Below are positions 16,995-27,142 of a DNA stretch of 60,369 nt, one piece after another. The DNA is from Pseudonocardiales bacterium. GTDB lineage: Bacteria; Actinomycetota; Actinomycetes; Mycobacteriales; Pseudonocardiaceae. The notes beneath the pieces were generated by a model, which worked only from the letters and a program-made list of their open reading frames with translations, was not told the DNA's origin and did not search any database. Position 1 is the first letter of the stretch. The number at the start of each line of letters is the position of its first letter. The stretch spans positions 1-60,369 of the forward strand of contig JAHEXI010000020.1 in NCBI GenBank assembly GCA_023252195.1, in the 5' to 3' direction. Both the position numbers and the translations under genes were made by a program.

Positions 16995-19529
16995 TTACGT
17001 GTACCGGAAGCCGAGCAGTTCTCGCAGTCTGGTCGGGCGCAGCCCAAGGATCCCGGTCGAGGAATCAACCTCGGGAAAGCTGGCGATCAGCCGGGCGAGC
17101 TCGTCGCGCCTGGTCGGGTCGGCCGCAGCCTCCCGCGGCGTGATCCCACCGAGTGCCGGAACGTTCTCGTCACACCAGCGGTGCTCCTGCTCGTTCCGGA
17201 AGTTCAGCAGCGCCTGCTCCAGTTCCGGGCTCGCCGGCGTCAGCGGTAATGGTGGTTCGCTGGTCGGTGGCGGTAGCTCAAGCACCTGGCCGTCCGGCCC
17301 AATGATCACCGGCGGCCGGTGCAGGTCTGCGATGTAGGCCAGCAGGGCCAACCCGTCGTGTTCGTCCAGCAGGTCGAGCAGGTGACGCTCTCGGCCGGGC
17401 GCGACGGTGAAGACCCCACCGATGAGCTGGTGCGATTGCCCGTCCGGCACCGCCCGAGCGCATACCAGCGCACCGCACCGCGCCTCCCGGCTAAAGCTCC
17501 GCTCCCGAACGTCGAGGACGTCCCCGGTCCTCAGGTCGCGCATCGTGATCCCGGTCCCTGGTCGGGACTCGACCACCTCGTACACCGAGCGCTGCACCAG
17601 GGTCCACGCCTGGGCCAACAGCGCCTCGTCGTCGGGTAGCAGCGGCCCGCGGTCGGCGAGGAAGCGGTCGAACCAGCCGCTTTCGTGCAGCACGACGTCG
17701 ATGACGATGGGGTCGGCCAGCGCCTCTGCCAGCGAATCATCGTCATCCGGGTCGACTGCACGGACCGCGGCGTGCTCGAAGACGACCTCGCGGGGCGCAC
17801 CACCGCGGCGTTCGAGATATGCGGCAGCCTTGCGGCACAGCCACCCGACCCGGTCCGGCAACCCGATGCGCAGCGGACGCCCCAGGTGGCAGGCCTTGAA
17901 CTTGCGGCCGGAGCCGCACCAGCACGGCTGGTTGCGACCCAGTTTCGGACCGTCCGGCGCGGCCAGCTGCTCCAGCGTGCGCACGTCGTCGCTGATCGCG
18001 GCGGTCGCGCCGAGGCCACGCCAGATTGCCAGCGCCTCGATGGCGTCGCCGCGGTCGGAGGTGTACCAGGCGAGCCGGTCGGCGGCACACAGCCAGCCCG
18101 GGTCGGCGCGCACCGCCATACGCACGTGCGACTCGCCGTCGAGGACCTGTCCGCGACGCTCGGCGACCACTGCGGCCAGCCAGTGCGCGACGGCCTGGTG
18201 CGCTGGCTTGGTGGCGGCGGCCAGCAGCCGCTGCACCAGCTCGCCGGTAGCGGCGAGCAACTCTGGATCGTCGTCGCTGCCGAGCAGCTCGTTCGGTACC
18301 ACCTCGAGGATCTCCGGGTCGTGGAGCAGGTCAAGGACCTCGCGGGCGGCGGACCGGTCCTGCACCCCGCCGTCGATCAGGCTCAACGCGCGGTTCGCGG
18401 CCCGACCACGACCACCGGCGCCGAGCTCGTCGAACACCCGGTAGGTTCGCTCGGCTCTGGCAGCGTTGTCCCACACCGACTGCTCGTGCGCCACCCGGAG
18501 CCCACGGATCTGCAGGCCGGCGGCGTCGAGCAGTTCGGTCAGCGGCGCGGTCGGTTCGGCGAGGGCGGTGCGGTGGTCGAGCAGGACCCCGAACACCAGC
18601 TCCTCGACGGTGATGGGAAGCCACGGCTCGGCGACCTCGTCGTCGTAGACCGTGCGCAGCCGCGCGACCAGCTCGCTCGCCACCAGCGGCGCCGCGTCGA
18701 GCACGGTGATGGTCACGATGCCGCCGCCGACGCGGACCGCGAGCACCGCGCCGTCGGGGTAGCCGGCCAGCCACCCGTCCGGCCCCACCCAGCCACCGTC
18801 GGCGACGTCGAGCTCGTCGCCGCTGCCCAGCCGCAGTTCGTCGTGCCGCCAGAACCCAGCGAGATCCACCCCGATGTCGAGCATTCCGGACATACGTTCG
18901 GCGGCCGACAGCCGGTGGGTCAGGACGATTCCGTCCGTCAGCGACTCGACGTGCAGCACCCGGTCACCGGCGAGCATCTCCAGCGGACCGTCCGGTCCGA
19001 TGACGTAGTCTCCGACGGTGTCGAGCAACATCTCCATCATCGGGTCGTCGGCTGGCACACCGAGCCGATCTGCCACCTGCCGATCGAGCGCGTCGGCCTC
19101 GATGCCTTGCGTGCTTCGGACGACCTCGATCATCAGTGCCGTGACGTCTGCCGCCGACGGGACGGGCAGCCGATCCAAGGCGGCCAAGTAGGCATCGAGG
19201 TCGAACTCGTTGTGCGCCACGGCGACGTTCATCAGTGACGGCGCCAGCGCAAGCACCAACTGCCGCATGACGTCGACCCGGTCGCGCCCCTCGGCGAGCA
19301 GCCGCTGCGCCGTCCGCCAGACCTGCGGCGGGTCATCCGACGCGATCTGGTTGGCTATCGCAGCGCGAAAGCCTACCTGGGCCGGAGCCGTCAGTTCGTC
19401 GCCTTCGCCGCCGTGCTCGGCCGTGAGCAGCGTGAGACGGTCGTCCGGGTCGTCCGGGTCGTCCGGGTCGTCCGGATCGAACCCATCGGGAACCTCACCG
19501 AACAGAAACGTGATCTTCTCTGGATCCAC
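16995..19529 (-). CDS. SEC-C motif protein of unknown function
   Basis: The 844-residue soluble protein carries one SEC-C zinc-binding motif at about residues 530-549 (GRNQPCWCGSGRKFKACHLG, a CxC...CH pattern), as found at the end of SecA and in many uncharacterised proteins. Regions on both sides are long and unassigned. Near the N-terminus (about 17-30) a 9-bp DNA repeat makes DPDDPDDPDDPDD. The start at 19529 gives MDPEKITFLFGEV. The function is not known; zinc-mediated protein contact is the only reasonable inference. Confidence 0.75.
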   Translation of the reverse strand: MDPEKITFLFGEVPDGFDPDDPDDPDDPDDRLTLLTAEHGGEGDELTAPAQVGFRAAIANQIASDDPPQVWRTAQRLLAEGRDRVDVMRQLVLALAPSLMNVAVAHNEFDLDAYLAALDRLPVPSAADVTALMIEVVRSTQGIEADALDRQVADRLGVPADDPMMEMLLDTVGDYVIGPDGPLEMLAGDRVLHVESLTDGIVLTHRLSAAERMSGMLDIGVDLAGFWRHDELRLGSGDELDVADGGWVGPDGWLAGYPDGAVLAVRVGGGIVTITVLDAAPLVASELVARLRTVYDDEVAEPWLPITVEELVFGVLLDHRTALAEPTAPLTELLDAAGLQIRGLRVAHEQSVWDNAARAERTYRVFDELGAGGRGRAANRALSLIDGGVQDRSAAREVLDLLHDPEILEVVPNELLGSDDDPELLAATGELVQRLLAAATKPAHQAVAHWLAAVVAERRGQVLDGESHVRMAVRADPGWLCAADRLAWYTSDRGDAIEALAIWRGLGATAAISDDVRTLEQLAAPDGPKLGRNQPCWCGSGRKFKACHLGRPLRIGLPDRVGWLCRKAAAYLERRGGAPREVVFEHAAVRAVDPDDDDSLAEALADPIVIDVVLHESGWFDRFLADRGPLLPDDEALLAQAWTLVQRSVYEVVESRPGTGITMRDLRTGDVLDVRERSFSREARCGALVCARAVPDGQSHQLIGGVFTVAPGRERHLLDLLDEHDGLALLAYIADLHRPPVIIGPDGQVLELPPPTSEPPLPLTPASPELEQALLNFRNEQEHRWCDENVPALGGITPREAAADPTRRDELARLIASFPEVDSSTGILGLRPTRLRELLGFRYT

Positions 19530-19702
19530 CCCCGCGATGGTAGGACGTCGCGCACGATCAGCCCGCCGGGCCTGCCAAGCCAGCCGGTGATGCCAGCAGG
19601 ATCAGTGCCGGGAACTCGTCGGTGCCCAGTTCGGCGAGCGCGCAACGGTGCGCGAAGCCTTATCCGACACCTATGTGGGCAGGTGAGCGCAGGAGTCCGC
19701 CA

Positions 19703-20938
19703 CTATTGGCGGGTTCTCACCAGCTCGGGGATGAGGTGGAGGGGGTTGCGGCGTGGTGGGCCGCCCAGCCACGGTGGTGGGTGGAATTCTGGGATACCGC
19801 TGGCCATGTCGATTCGCCAGCGGGAATGGTGCAGGAGTTTGTGGTGGCGACCGCACAGCGCGACGCAGTTTCCGACGCTGGTCGGGCCATAATCAGCCCA
19901 GTGCACAATGTGATGAATTTCGCACCAGCGGGCCGGTATCGAACAGCCAGGAAAGGCGCATCCACGATCGCGGACAATGACTGCTCGGCGGATCGCGGTG
20001 GGTATGGTGTGGCTGGCCCGCCCGACGTCGAGCGGCTCACCCCGGGAGCCGAGTACGACGGGAATGACTTGGGCGTCGCAGGCTAAGCGGCGGGCGATGT
20101 CGGCGTTGATCGGATCGCCCAACGCCAGTGAGGCTGACCCGATCCGGCCTCGGAGCACGGCCAGGCTCACCGTCACCACGACCTGGGGGCGTTCCCCGCC
20201 TTCGGTGGGCAGGTCACCAGCCTGCAGTGCCCGTTGGGCGAGGTCGACTAGGGCGTCGGCGTGGCGTTGGGCGGCGGTGCGCAGGTCGATTTCGGTGTCG
20301 GTGGCTGGGCGGGGCGCGGCCAGCGGGCTCAGCGCCGCGCGGACGATCTCAGCGGCCTCGCGATCGAGCCATCCGACCAGCTCACAACCCCCGTCGCGGT
20401 CCCGGAAGCTGAGGTGCCGGCGGGTCTCGGAGATGTCTTTCGGGCGGGGACCGTCCTGATCCAAATACGCGAGGATCCGTTTGCCCAGCACCGCTAACTG
20501 CCCGGCATCGAGGGTGCGGGCGTGGCGGGCCAACTCGGCTTCGACCTCAGCCTTCGTCTGATCAGCCAGGTGCGGTGGGATGCGGGCCAGCACCGAACGG
20601 ATCACTTTGACGTCAGCCGGGCCGATCGCGTGCTCGGCGACCGCCGCCGCGGTGGCCGGGAGTTTCGGCTCGACGGGCGCACCGTTGAGCCCGCGGCTGG
20701 GCAGCACCTCAGCGGCCGCGGCGATCCGGGCCCGGGCTTCGCCCAGCGACACCCGCCCCACCGCCCGCACCAGCTCGGTTGTGGTGGGATATCCCACGGT
20801 TGCCGCGGTCCCCTGGGAATCGATTTCGGCGACCACTGACAGCATTTGCGCCCAGGTCGAATGCAACCGGGTTTCCAACGCACCCAACTCGGCGACCAAC
20901 GCGGCATCACTGTCTTGCCACACCTCCGCCGTCGACAT
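19703..20938 (-). CDS. DUF222/HNH endonuclease (13E12 repeat family)
   Basis: The 411-residue protein has an N-terminal DUF222 region and a C-terminal HNH nuclease domain at about residues 322-366 (FPGCSIPARWCEIHHIVHWA, then NCVALCGRHHKLLHH). Members are abundant and often multicopy in actinobacteria, sometimes within prophage-like or mobile regions. The catalytic HH and zinc-binding cysteines look intact. Role unknown. Confidence 0.88.
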   Translation of the reverse strand: MSTAEVWQDSDAALVAELGALETRLHSTWAQMLSVVAEIDSQGTAATVGYPTTTELVRAVGRVSLGEARARIAAAAEVLPSRGLNGAPVEPKLPATAAAVAEHAIGPADVKVIRSVLARIPPHLADQTKAEVEAELARHARTLDAGQLAVLGKRILAYLDQDGPRPKDISETRRHLSFRDRDGGCELVGWLDREAAEIVRAALSPLAAPRPATDTEIDLRTAAQRHADALVDLAQRALQAGDLPTEGGERPQVVVTVSLAVLRGRIGSASLALGDPINADIARRLACDAQVIPVVLGSRGEPLDVGRASHTIPTAIRRAVIVRDRGCAFPGCSIPARWCEIHHIVHWADYGPTSVGNCVALCGRHHKLLHHSRWRIDMASGIPEFHPPPWLGGPPRRNPLHLIPELVRTRQ

Positions 20939-21150
20939 GAATCAATTCTACAACGAGGCACCGACAGAGCCCGCCCACAACGTCGGCACCCAGACGCCGA
21001 AGTTGAGACGAATGGTTTGCTGTCAGCGAACGCGATAGCTCCACTTGAATGCTTCGTCAAGCGCCGGGACGATTTTACGGATCAGGCCGAGGTTGCAGCG
21101 GTGGACCTGCCCGGTCGGTGCCATTTGCGCAAGCGCGAGGTTCGGTCATG

Positions 21151-23343
21151 TCAGCTGGTGACCCGAGCCGATCCGGCCTGGCAGTCGTAGAGAACTTCGC
21201 TGCGAGCGGCGGGGCCGACAGCGTTGGGCGCGGGACTGCCGTAGGACGCAGGGTTGACGACAGTGCAGTGCTGCTGCACCCACTGGGTACGCACGGCGGA
21301 CACCCCGCCATGGGTGCCTCTGCCGCCGGGACCACGATCACCGGGACCACGATCACCGGGACCACGATCACCGGGACCACGATCACCGGGACCACGGCCG
21401 CCGGAATCACGACCGCTGGTCAGGACGAATCGCAGCTGTCCCTGCTGGACCCACTGGGTGAGCGTGGCCACCGTGGGAACTGGGTCTTGGCCGCTGAACC
21501 CACCCATTCCGATGATCATGGCGTCACTGTGGATCAGATAGGCCTCGGCGGCCATCGCGCCGCCGTCGACCGCCAGCGTGATCCGAGAACCCGCAGAGTT
21601 AGCTTGAGCGTAAGCCAAGATGTTCTTCTGCTCAGCGGTGAGATCTCCGCGCATAGCGCCCCGGAACTGCGCAGGCACACCCCGAGCCCGATCGACCCGC
21701 GCGCCACCGAATCCGAATCCGGAGCCGGACGGGCCGGCCTGGGCCATCGCGCCACCACTCGCCGCGACCGCGGTGGCGGTGGACCACACGGCCGGGGCGG
21801 CCAGCAATGTGACGACGGCCAGCACACCGGCCACCCTGGCCATCCCGCGGTTCGCAAGCCTGCCCGCGACCAGCAGCACCACCGCGACGACCCCGGCACC
21901 GACGACGGCGTAGCGCAGCCAGCCGTTCCACGAGATGTCCCGGGAGACCAGGACCCAGGCCCAGCCGGCCGTCAAGGTCACGGCCGCCGGCAACAGCAAC
22001 CAGCGGTATCCACCTGGTCGGCGGTATTGCCGCCACATCGCGGCCACCCCGGCGGCGGTCACCGCGGCGATGGCCGGGGCTATCTCCGTGGTGTAGTACG
22101 AATGGAAGCCGCCCTGCGCAGTGCTGAGCACCAGCCCAACCAGCAACAGCCAGCCACCCCAGAGCACCCAGCCCGCCCGGCGCGCCGGGTCCGAAATCCG
22201 TCCGGACCGCCACTGCCGGATCCCCGCAATGGCGACCGCGACAAGCACCAGCAGGCACAACGGCAGCAGCCAGCTGATCTGTCCGCCCACCTGCTCGCCG
22301 AACAGGCGGGTGAGGCCCGCCCCGCCGCCGAACCCGCCGCCGCCACCGCCGGGGCCGCCGAAGCCACCGGGCATACCCGGGGCGCCGAAGCCACCGGGCA
22401 TACCGGCGCCGCCGACCAGTTCGCGGCCGGCTTGGCGGCCGAGGATGCGTCCGAGGCCGTTGTAGCCGATCACCAGGTTGAGCACTGAGCCGTCGGTGCT
22501 GCCACCGATGTAGGGCTTGGGTCCGGGCCAGAAGCTGACCAGCGCCACCCACCACATCGAGCTGGCCAACAGCACGACACCGGCGCCGAGGACATCGAGC
22601 AGCCGCCGGCGCAGCGGGGCTGGCGAGCCGACCAGGTACGCCAGGGCGAACACCGGGACCACGATCCACGCTTGGAGCATCTTCGTGACGAAGCCCAGGC
22701 CGATGAACACCGCCGCCAGCAACAGCCAGCCCGTCGCACAGCGACGCGCTCGTGAGTGGGAAACAGTGTTATAACACTGTTTCCCACTCACGAGCGCTCG
22801 ACTGAGCGCATAGGCCGCGGCGACCAGCAGCAGCACCATCAGGGTGTCGGGATTGGTGTCCCGGTTGATCGCCACGGTTACCGGGGTGACCGCGAAGACC
22901 AGTGCGGCAAGCAGCGCGACGTGCTCGCCGGCCCACAACCGCACCGTGCGATGCAGCAGGAATACCGCCGCCACGCCCTCGAGGACCTGGGGCAACAGCA
23001 GCGACCACCCGTGATATCCGAAGACCGCTGCCGAGGCCACCATCGGCCACAAAGCCATCGGTGGCTTGTCCACGGTGACCACACCAAGTGGGTCGAACGA
23101 GCCGAATACGAAGTTGGTCAGGCTCGCCGACATCGACTTCACCGCAGCCGAGTAATACGGATTTCCCCACCCGGCAGTGCCCATTCCCCACGCGTACAAC
23201 ACCGCCGCCAGCACGCAGATCGCACCCAGAACGATCCGGGCGCCAACCGCATTGAGCGGGCTCAGCGGGGTGAAACCTGGCTTGATAACCCCACCCAGCC
23301 CGCGCGATGCGGGGACGTCGACGGGGGGTGCGTCGGTGGTCAT
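21151..23343 (-). CDS. ArnT/PMT-like membrane glycosyltransferase
   Basis: The about 730-residue protein has an N-terminal GT-C fold of about 10-12 transmembrane helices ([14 protein letters not shown], then [22 protein letters not shown]). It probably moves a sugar from a polyprenyl-phosphate carrier to an envelope target. Gly-rich loops ([16 protein letters not shown]) and a soluble C-terminal domain follow. Two oddities are visible: an in-frame 52-bp palindrome at about residues 183-199, and a C-terminal GPGDR x5 repeat. The ATG overlaps the stop of the upstream GT2 gene (ATGA), so the two are translationally coupled; the GT2 enzyme likely makes the lipid-linked sugar donor. Confidence 0.87.
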   Translation of the reverse strand: MTTDAPPVDVPASRGLGGVIKPGFTPLSPLNAVGARIVLGAICVLAAVLYAWGMGTAGWGNPYYSAAVKSMSASLTNFVFGSFDPLGVVTVDKPPMALWPMVASAAVFGYHGWSLLLPQVLEGVAAVFLLHRTVRLWAGEHVALLAALVFAVTPVTVAINRDTNPDTLMVLLLVAAAYALSRALVSGKQCYNTVSHSRARRCATGWLLLAAVFIGLGFVTKMLQAWIVVPVFALAYLVGSPAPLRRRLLDVLGAGVVLLASSMWWVALVSFWPGPKPYIGGSTDGSVLNLVIGYNGLGRILGRQAGRELVGGAGMPGGFGAPGMPGGFGGPGGGGGGFGGGAGLTRLFGEQVGGQISWLLPLCLLVLVAVAIAGIRQWRSGRISDPARRAGWVLWGGWLLLVGLVLSTAQGGFHSYYTTEIAPAIAAVTAAGVAAMWRQYRRPGGYRWLLLPAAVTLTAGWAWVLVSRDISWNGWLRYAVVGAGVVAVVLLVAGRLANRGMARVAGVLAVVTLLAAPAVWSTATAVAASGGAMAQAGPSGSGFGFGGARVDRARGVPAQFRGAMRGDLTAEQKNILAYAQANSAGSRITLAVDGGAMAAEAYLIHSDAMIIGMGGFSGQDPVPTVATLTQWVQQGQLRFVLTSGRDSGGRGPGDRGPGDRGPGDRGPGDRGPGGRGTHGGVSAVRTQWVQQHCTVVNPASYGSPAPNAVGPAARSEVLYDCQAGSARVTS
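21328..21402 (-). repeat. Five 15-bp coding repeats (GPGDR)
   Basis: Five tandem 15-bp units (four identical, the last diverged) encode GPGDR-type pentapeptides in the extracytoplasmic tail of the glycosyltransferase. The unit keeps the frame when copy number changes. Confidence 0.85.
22746..22797. repeat. 52-bp perfect palindrome inside a coding sequence
   Basis: The arms 22746-22771 and 22772-22797 are exact reverse complements with no loop. Both flanks carry GTCG. It lies within the glycosyltransferase gene and is read as extra residues around [10 protein letters not shown]. The outer CTCGTGAGTG motif resembles palindromic repeats I recall from other Pseudonocardiaceae genomes. Confidence 0.9.
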
Positions 23344-24596
23344 GCCGGGAACACCCATTTACGCAGCAACAGGAAGCGGCCCGCGGTGCCTACGGCTGAG
23401 GCCGCCAGTAAGACGGCGACTTCCAGCCACCGCGACGGGCGGGCGACCAGGATCCCCAGCATCAGCAGCGCGCCCGAGGTGAGCGCGTAGTACAGCGCGA
23501 AGACGACCAGCCCCTGCAGGTGGACCCGCTGGCGGGACACATCGGCGCCCGCGAAGGTCAGCCGCCGGTTGGCCTCGGTGTTCACCAGGTTCACCAGCAC
23601 CAGCGCGACCAGATTCGCCATCAGCGGCGGCGACCAGGAGCGAAACAGCGCGTAGAGCACGGCCGTCGCCGCGGTGGAGGCCAGACCGATCAACGCAAAC
23701 GTCACTAGCTGCCAGCCCAACCCGCGCTCGCGCACCGCGAGCACCGCATCGGGGTGCGCCGAGCGCGGCGCTGGCCGGTGCTGCAAATCCGTCAACCGGG
23801 CCGCACCGCTGACCTTGGCCCGCGCCACCCGGGCCAGCCCGCGCACGTCCGCCATGGCGGTGGACAGTATCTGTACTCGGCTGTCGACGTCTTCGACCCA
23901 GTCGACCGGCACTTCCTGTATGCGTAAACCGTTGTGTTCGGCCAGCAGTAGTAGCTCGGTGTCGAAGAACCACCCGTCGTCGGCCACGTGGGCCAGCAGC
24001 GGACGGATCACGTCGGTCCGGGCGGCTTTGAAGCCACATTGCGCGTCGGAGAATCGGGTGCCGTGGGTGAGCCGGATCATCGCGTTGTAGCACCGGGAGA
24101 TCACCTCGCGGCGCGGGCTGCGCACCGTCCGCGCGCCGGGTGCTAACCGGGAACCGATCGCGATATCGGAATGACCATTGACCAGTGGAACGACTAATGG
24201 CAACAGCGCATCCAAACTGGTGGACAGGTCGACGTCCATGTAGACCACGACGTCGGCATCGCTGTATGCCCACGCGGTGCGCAGCGCGTGGCCACGTCCC
24301 TTGCGGTCAAGATGCAGCACCCGCACCCGGTCGTCACATTCGGCGAACTCCTTTGCCACTCGCAGTACCTCATCAGTACTGGCGTTGTCCACCACCGTGA
24401 TCGTCCACTCGAACGGGAACTGATCGTCCAGATACGCCCGCAGCACCTGTAGGCAACCCGGCAGCGCGCGTTGCTCGTTGTGCACCGGCACCACCACGTC
24501 CACCGTGGCCGACCGCTGCCCTAACGACCATCGCTTCGCGCCGGTATCGGGAGCCTGCTGGCGTTGCCTGGTCACCACCATCACCATCACCCTCAC
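23340..24596 (-). CDS. GT2 (dolichyl-phosphate-type) glycosyltransferase with GtrA domain
   Basis: The 418-residue protein has an N-terminal family 2 glycosyltransferase domain: VDVVVPVHNEQ, VVDNASTDE, and the metal-binding MDVDLSTS with DxD. A C-terminal membrane domain of four helices (about 290-415) is GtrA-like. This fusion makes polyprenyl-phosphate sugars and may flip them across the membrane for GT-C enzymes. It overlaps the ArnT/PMT-like gene by 4 bp, a functional pair. Confidence 0.9.
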   Translation of the reverse strand: MRVMVMVVTRQRQQAPDTGAKRWSLGQRSATVDVVVPVHNEQRALPGCLQVLRAYLDDQFPFEWTITVVDNASTDEVLRVAKEFAECDDRVRVLHLDRKGRGHALRTAWAYSDADVVVYMDVDLSTSLDALLPLVVPLVNGHSDIAIGSRLAPGARTVRSPRREVISRCYNAMIRLTHGTRFSDAQCGFKAARTDVIRPLLAHVADDGWFFDTELLLLAEHNGLRIQEVPVDWVEDVDSRVQILSTAMADVRGLARVARAKVSGAARLTDLQHRPAPRSAHPDAVLAVRERGLGWQLVTFALIGLASTAATAVLYALFRSWSPPLMANLVALVLVNLVNTEANRRLTFAGADVSRQRVHLQGLVVFALYYALTSGALLMLGILVARPSRWLEVAVLLAASAVGTAGRFLLLRKWVFPA

Positions 24597-24730
24597 CCCA
24601 CCCCTAGAGAGCCGCGTCAGCTCCGCGCTTCTAGTTATCGCCTGGTGATGTGCGAGCAGCCTGCATACAACCTCACAGTTGCCTGTGAAAGGACCACGAA
24701 CGGTGACTGAGCGAGACGCAGAGTCGGGTA

Positions 24731-26986
24731 TCAGCCGGGAATTGTGGATAGGTCCGCGGACACGGTTGCTGGCGTGGTCTCACCCGGAGGCGCCAGGTGG
24801 TCCTGTAGAGCAGCGTGCCGGAACTGATACACCGGCCCTACGATCCGCAGTAGTCCCAGCCGGTACGCATCGTCCAGGAAGACCATCAGCGACAATGGCA
24901 ACCTGCCCCGAGCTCCGAGCCATAGTGCTACCACGGCAAACGTCGACCAGCGGGTGTTGGTTACCACCGGCGCGATCACCAATCCGGTCACCAGCCCGAA
25001 CACCAGCCCAGCCACCGGACCGGCGGTCAGCCCGAACACCAGCCCAGCCGCCAGTCCGAGCATGCTGCTGGCGAGAATCGTCAGCGCTCTATCTCCTCGG
25101 TGACTCTCGGTGGGCGAACTTGCTCGCCGGACGATGCTCGGGCTCGCCGCGAAGCTGATCAGCCCGAATGCCAGCCCGGCCAGCAGCCCGCCGAGACCGA
25201 TCAGCAGGCCGTGCTTCAGCCCGACCGCCAGGCCGGCTCGCAGCCACGACCACAGCCCGGCCAGCAGACCACCCAACAGCCCGCCCAGCAACCCAACTGC
25301 CAGCTTCCGGCAGAGCGCCCGTACCCGGCCGTGCAGCCGGAGGTCGATGTATGCCGGTGCATCGCGCTGACCGCCGGCCAATCCGAACACCAGCCCGACG
25401 AGCACCCCCGATGCCAGCCCGACCACCAACCCGCCCAGGCCGATCATCAGCCCGTGCGCCCACCCGACCACCACCCCGACAAGGCCGAACGTCACCCCGA
25501 ACGCCAACCCGAACTCCACGCCGAACAACCCGGACGCCAGCCCGACCGGCAGCCCGACTCCGAGTCCGGATATCAGCCCGGCCCCGGGTCCGTGGAGTCC
25601 GAAGACCAAGCTCAGCGCCAGCCCGAACAGCAACCCGAGCGGTACCCCAAGCTGACGGTTGGTCAGAGTCTGGTCGGCAAGCTGCCACCATCGCCAGTCG
25701 CGGGTCTTGGCGTCGCGCAGCTCGATGGCCAGGGTGGTCAGCCACCGCCGGACCTGATCGGGATCGTGGCGCCGTCGGGGCCGTAGTGGATCCTGGCCAC
25801 CGGACAGCGGCGGGCGACTGCGCACCGCGGCCGGGATCAACTCCTCATGGAGATGATGTTGGATCGCGGCCGGGTCGGGGTAGTAACCAGGGTCGATGAG
25901 GGGCTTCGGGTCGCGGTGACCCTCGATGTACACGACGCGCAGCAGCCACAGCCCCAGTGGGCTGGCCACGACCTTGGCCAACGGTCCCGCGGTGTCCTGC
26001 CGCAGTGCAGTGAGAACTGCCTGCCAAGAGTCGTCAGGTTGGCGGGGAAGGAGGTCTTTGAGGTAGGCGGCAGCCTCTCTGGTGGTCAGTGGCTCCGGTT
26101 CGATGACCGCGGCCGCGGAGAGCATCTCCCGGGCGTGCACGGCCTCGGCGTATTCGGTGGTGCGGCTGGTCATGATCAGTCCGGTATCGGGAAGCAGTGA
26201 TGCGTTGAGCCTGTTGATCACTTCGCCTCGGCGGTCCGGAGGGATCTCGTCCAGCCCGTCGAGGACGGCGAGCAATCGACCCTGATCAGCCAGTTTGTGC
26301 ACCGCGTCGGTCCCGAACGCGCGGAGATCCGGATAGGTCTGGGTGAGCTGGTTGGCGAGCCAGTCCTGGACCCGCGGCTGCTCCTGCGGGTCCCAGCTGG
26401 CGAGGGAGAACAGCACTGGCACCGGCTCGCCCGGCTGCCAGTCATCCAGCAGCTGCAGCAGCAGTTGCACCGCCAGCGTGGTCTTGCCCGTCCCGGGGCC
26501 ACCCACGATGACCAGCCGGCGCCGGTGCAAATGCCGGAACTGCTCGGTTAACACCGGTATCTGGTCACTGCGCCCGGACAAGATGAGCGGCGTCGGCGAG
26601 ATGCGCTCGTCGCGGTCCATCACCGTGGGGTCTGACAATCGCCAGCGCACTGGCATGGGATCCGGATCCCCCAGCGACCGGACCTCCGCCTCCCTACGCC
26701 ACTGCTCCCGCACCGCCACCGCAAGCTCCTGCGCGGCCTGCGCCACCTGGCTCGATCGCGCCGGCTCGCCAGCCGCGGCCCGCTGCTTCCGTCGCCACCT
26801 GCCCAATGAGATCAGCGGGCCGGCGATGGCCAGATACCCGCCGATCACCGTCGTCCAGGTGCCAGCCTGGTTCACACCCTGGGTAATCAGCACGACGGCA
26901 AGGAGCACTGCGCTGCCCAGCAGCGCCAGCAGTCCAACCAGGGACGCAAGGGCCCGCACCCGATCACTTCGCGACGCAGCGTTCAC
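24731..26986 (-). CDS. NACHT NTPase with glycine-rich multi-spanning C-terminus
   Basis: The about 751-residue STAND-type NTPase has two N-terminal transmembrane segments (about 14-35 and 45-62). A NACHT domain follows: Walker A VGGPGTGKTT (161-170), Walker B LLAVLDGLDEIP (238-249) and IMTSRTTEY (271-279). About 250 residues with many hydrophobic GLxxGLxxGL-type segments come after it, then a short soluble end. NACHT proteins sense ligands and some protect bacteria from phages; the membrane tail could be the effector. I chose the GTG at 26986 because the frame is open far upstream through the divergent promoter region. Start uncertain. Confidence 0.8.
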   Translation of the reverse strand: MNAASRSDRVRALASLVGLLALLGSAVLLAVVLITQGVNQAGTWTTVIGGYLAIAGPLISLGRWRRKQRAAAGEPARSSQVAQAAQELAVAVREQWRREAEVRSLGDPDPMPVRWRLSDPTVMDRDERISPTPLILSGRSDQIPVLTEQFRHLHRRRLVIVGGPGTGKTTLAVQLLLQLLDDWQPGEPVPVLFSLASWDPQEQPRVQDWLANQLTQTYPDLRAFGTDAVHKLADQGRLLAVLDGLDEIPPDRRGEVINRLNASLLPDTGLIMTSRTTEYAEAVHAREMLSAAAVIEPEPLTTREAAAYLKDLLPRQPDDSWQAVLTALRQDTAGPLAKVVASPLGLWLLRVVYIEGHRDPKPLIDPGYYPDPAAIQHHLHEELIPAAVRSRPPLSGGQDPLRPRRRHDPDQVRRWLTTLAIELRDAKTRDWRWWQLADQTLTNRQLGVPLGLLFGLALSLVFGLHGPGAGLISGLGVGLPVGLASGLFGVEFGLAFGVTFGLVGVVVGWAHGLMIGLGGLVVGLASGVLVGLVFGLAGGQRDAPAYIDLRLHGRVRALCRKLAVGLLGGLLGGLLAGLWSWLRAGLAVGLKHGLLIGLGGLLAGLAFGLISFAASPSIVRRASSPTESHRGDRALTILASSMLGLAAGLVFGLTAGPVAGLVFGLVTGLVIAPVVTNTRWSTFAVVALWLGARGRLPLSLMVFLDDAYRLGLLRIVGPVYQFRHAALQDHLAPPGETTPATVSADLSTIPG

Positions 26987-27087
26987 ATCACAGATTGTGC
27001 TCTTACCGTCCGTAGTCGGCCCAGTGGGGCCAGTGTTGCAAAAGGGGCCTGTGAGGTAGCGGACCCCGCGGCCAGTCGGGATGACTA

Positions 27088-27130
27088 GCACCATCTGGTG
27101 GGATGGAGCTAAGATGGTGCACAGATGGTG
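27088..27130 (+). promoter_or_regulatory. Repeated AGATGGTG boxes upstream of the RHH regulator
   Basis: GCACCATCT at 27088-27096 is the exact reverse complement of AGATGGTGC at 27112-27120, and a further AGATGGTG lies at 27123-27130 just before the ribosome binding site. The spacing fits cooperative binding by a ribbon-helix-helix protein, most simply the product of the gene starting at 27143. The boxes also lie in the region between it and the divergent NACHT gene. Confidence 0.6.
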
Positions 27131-27142
27131 GGAGGACGGCAC

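Noticed and set aside
17685-19238. Long plus-strand frame opposite the SEC-C protein
   Set aside because: High-GC shadow; composition is Gln/His/Arg-rich with no recognisable motif, while the minus strand has the SEC-C motif.
19441-19477. Short GTCGTCCGG tandem repeat considered as an iteron
   Set aside because: It is in frame at the start of the SEC-C gene and simply encodes DDP repeats.
24679-25158. Plus-strand frame starting near 24679 (a GTG about 30 bases later follows GAAAGGA)
   Set aside because: The first codons look acceptable, but after about 25 codons it is only the complement of the NACHT C-terminus. It could be a remnant of a gene start, but nothing supports it.
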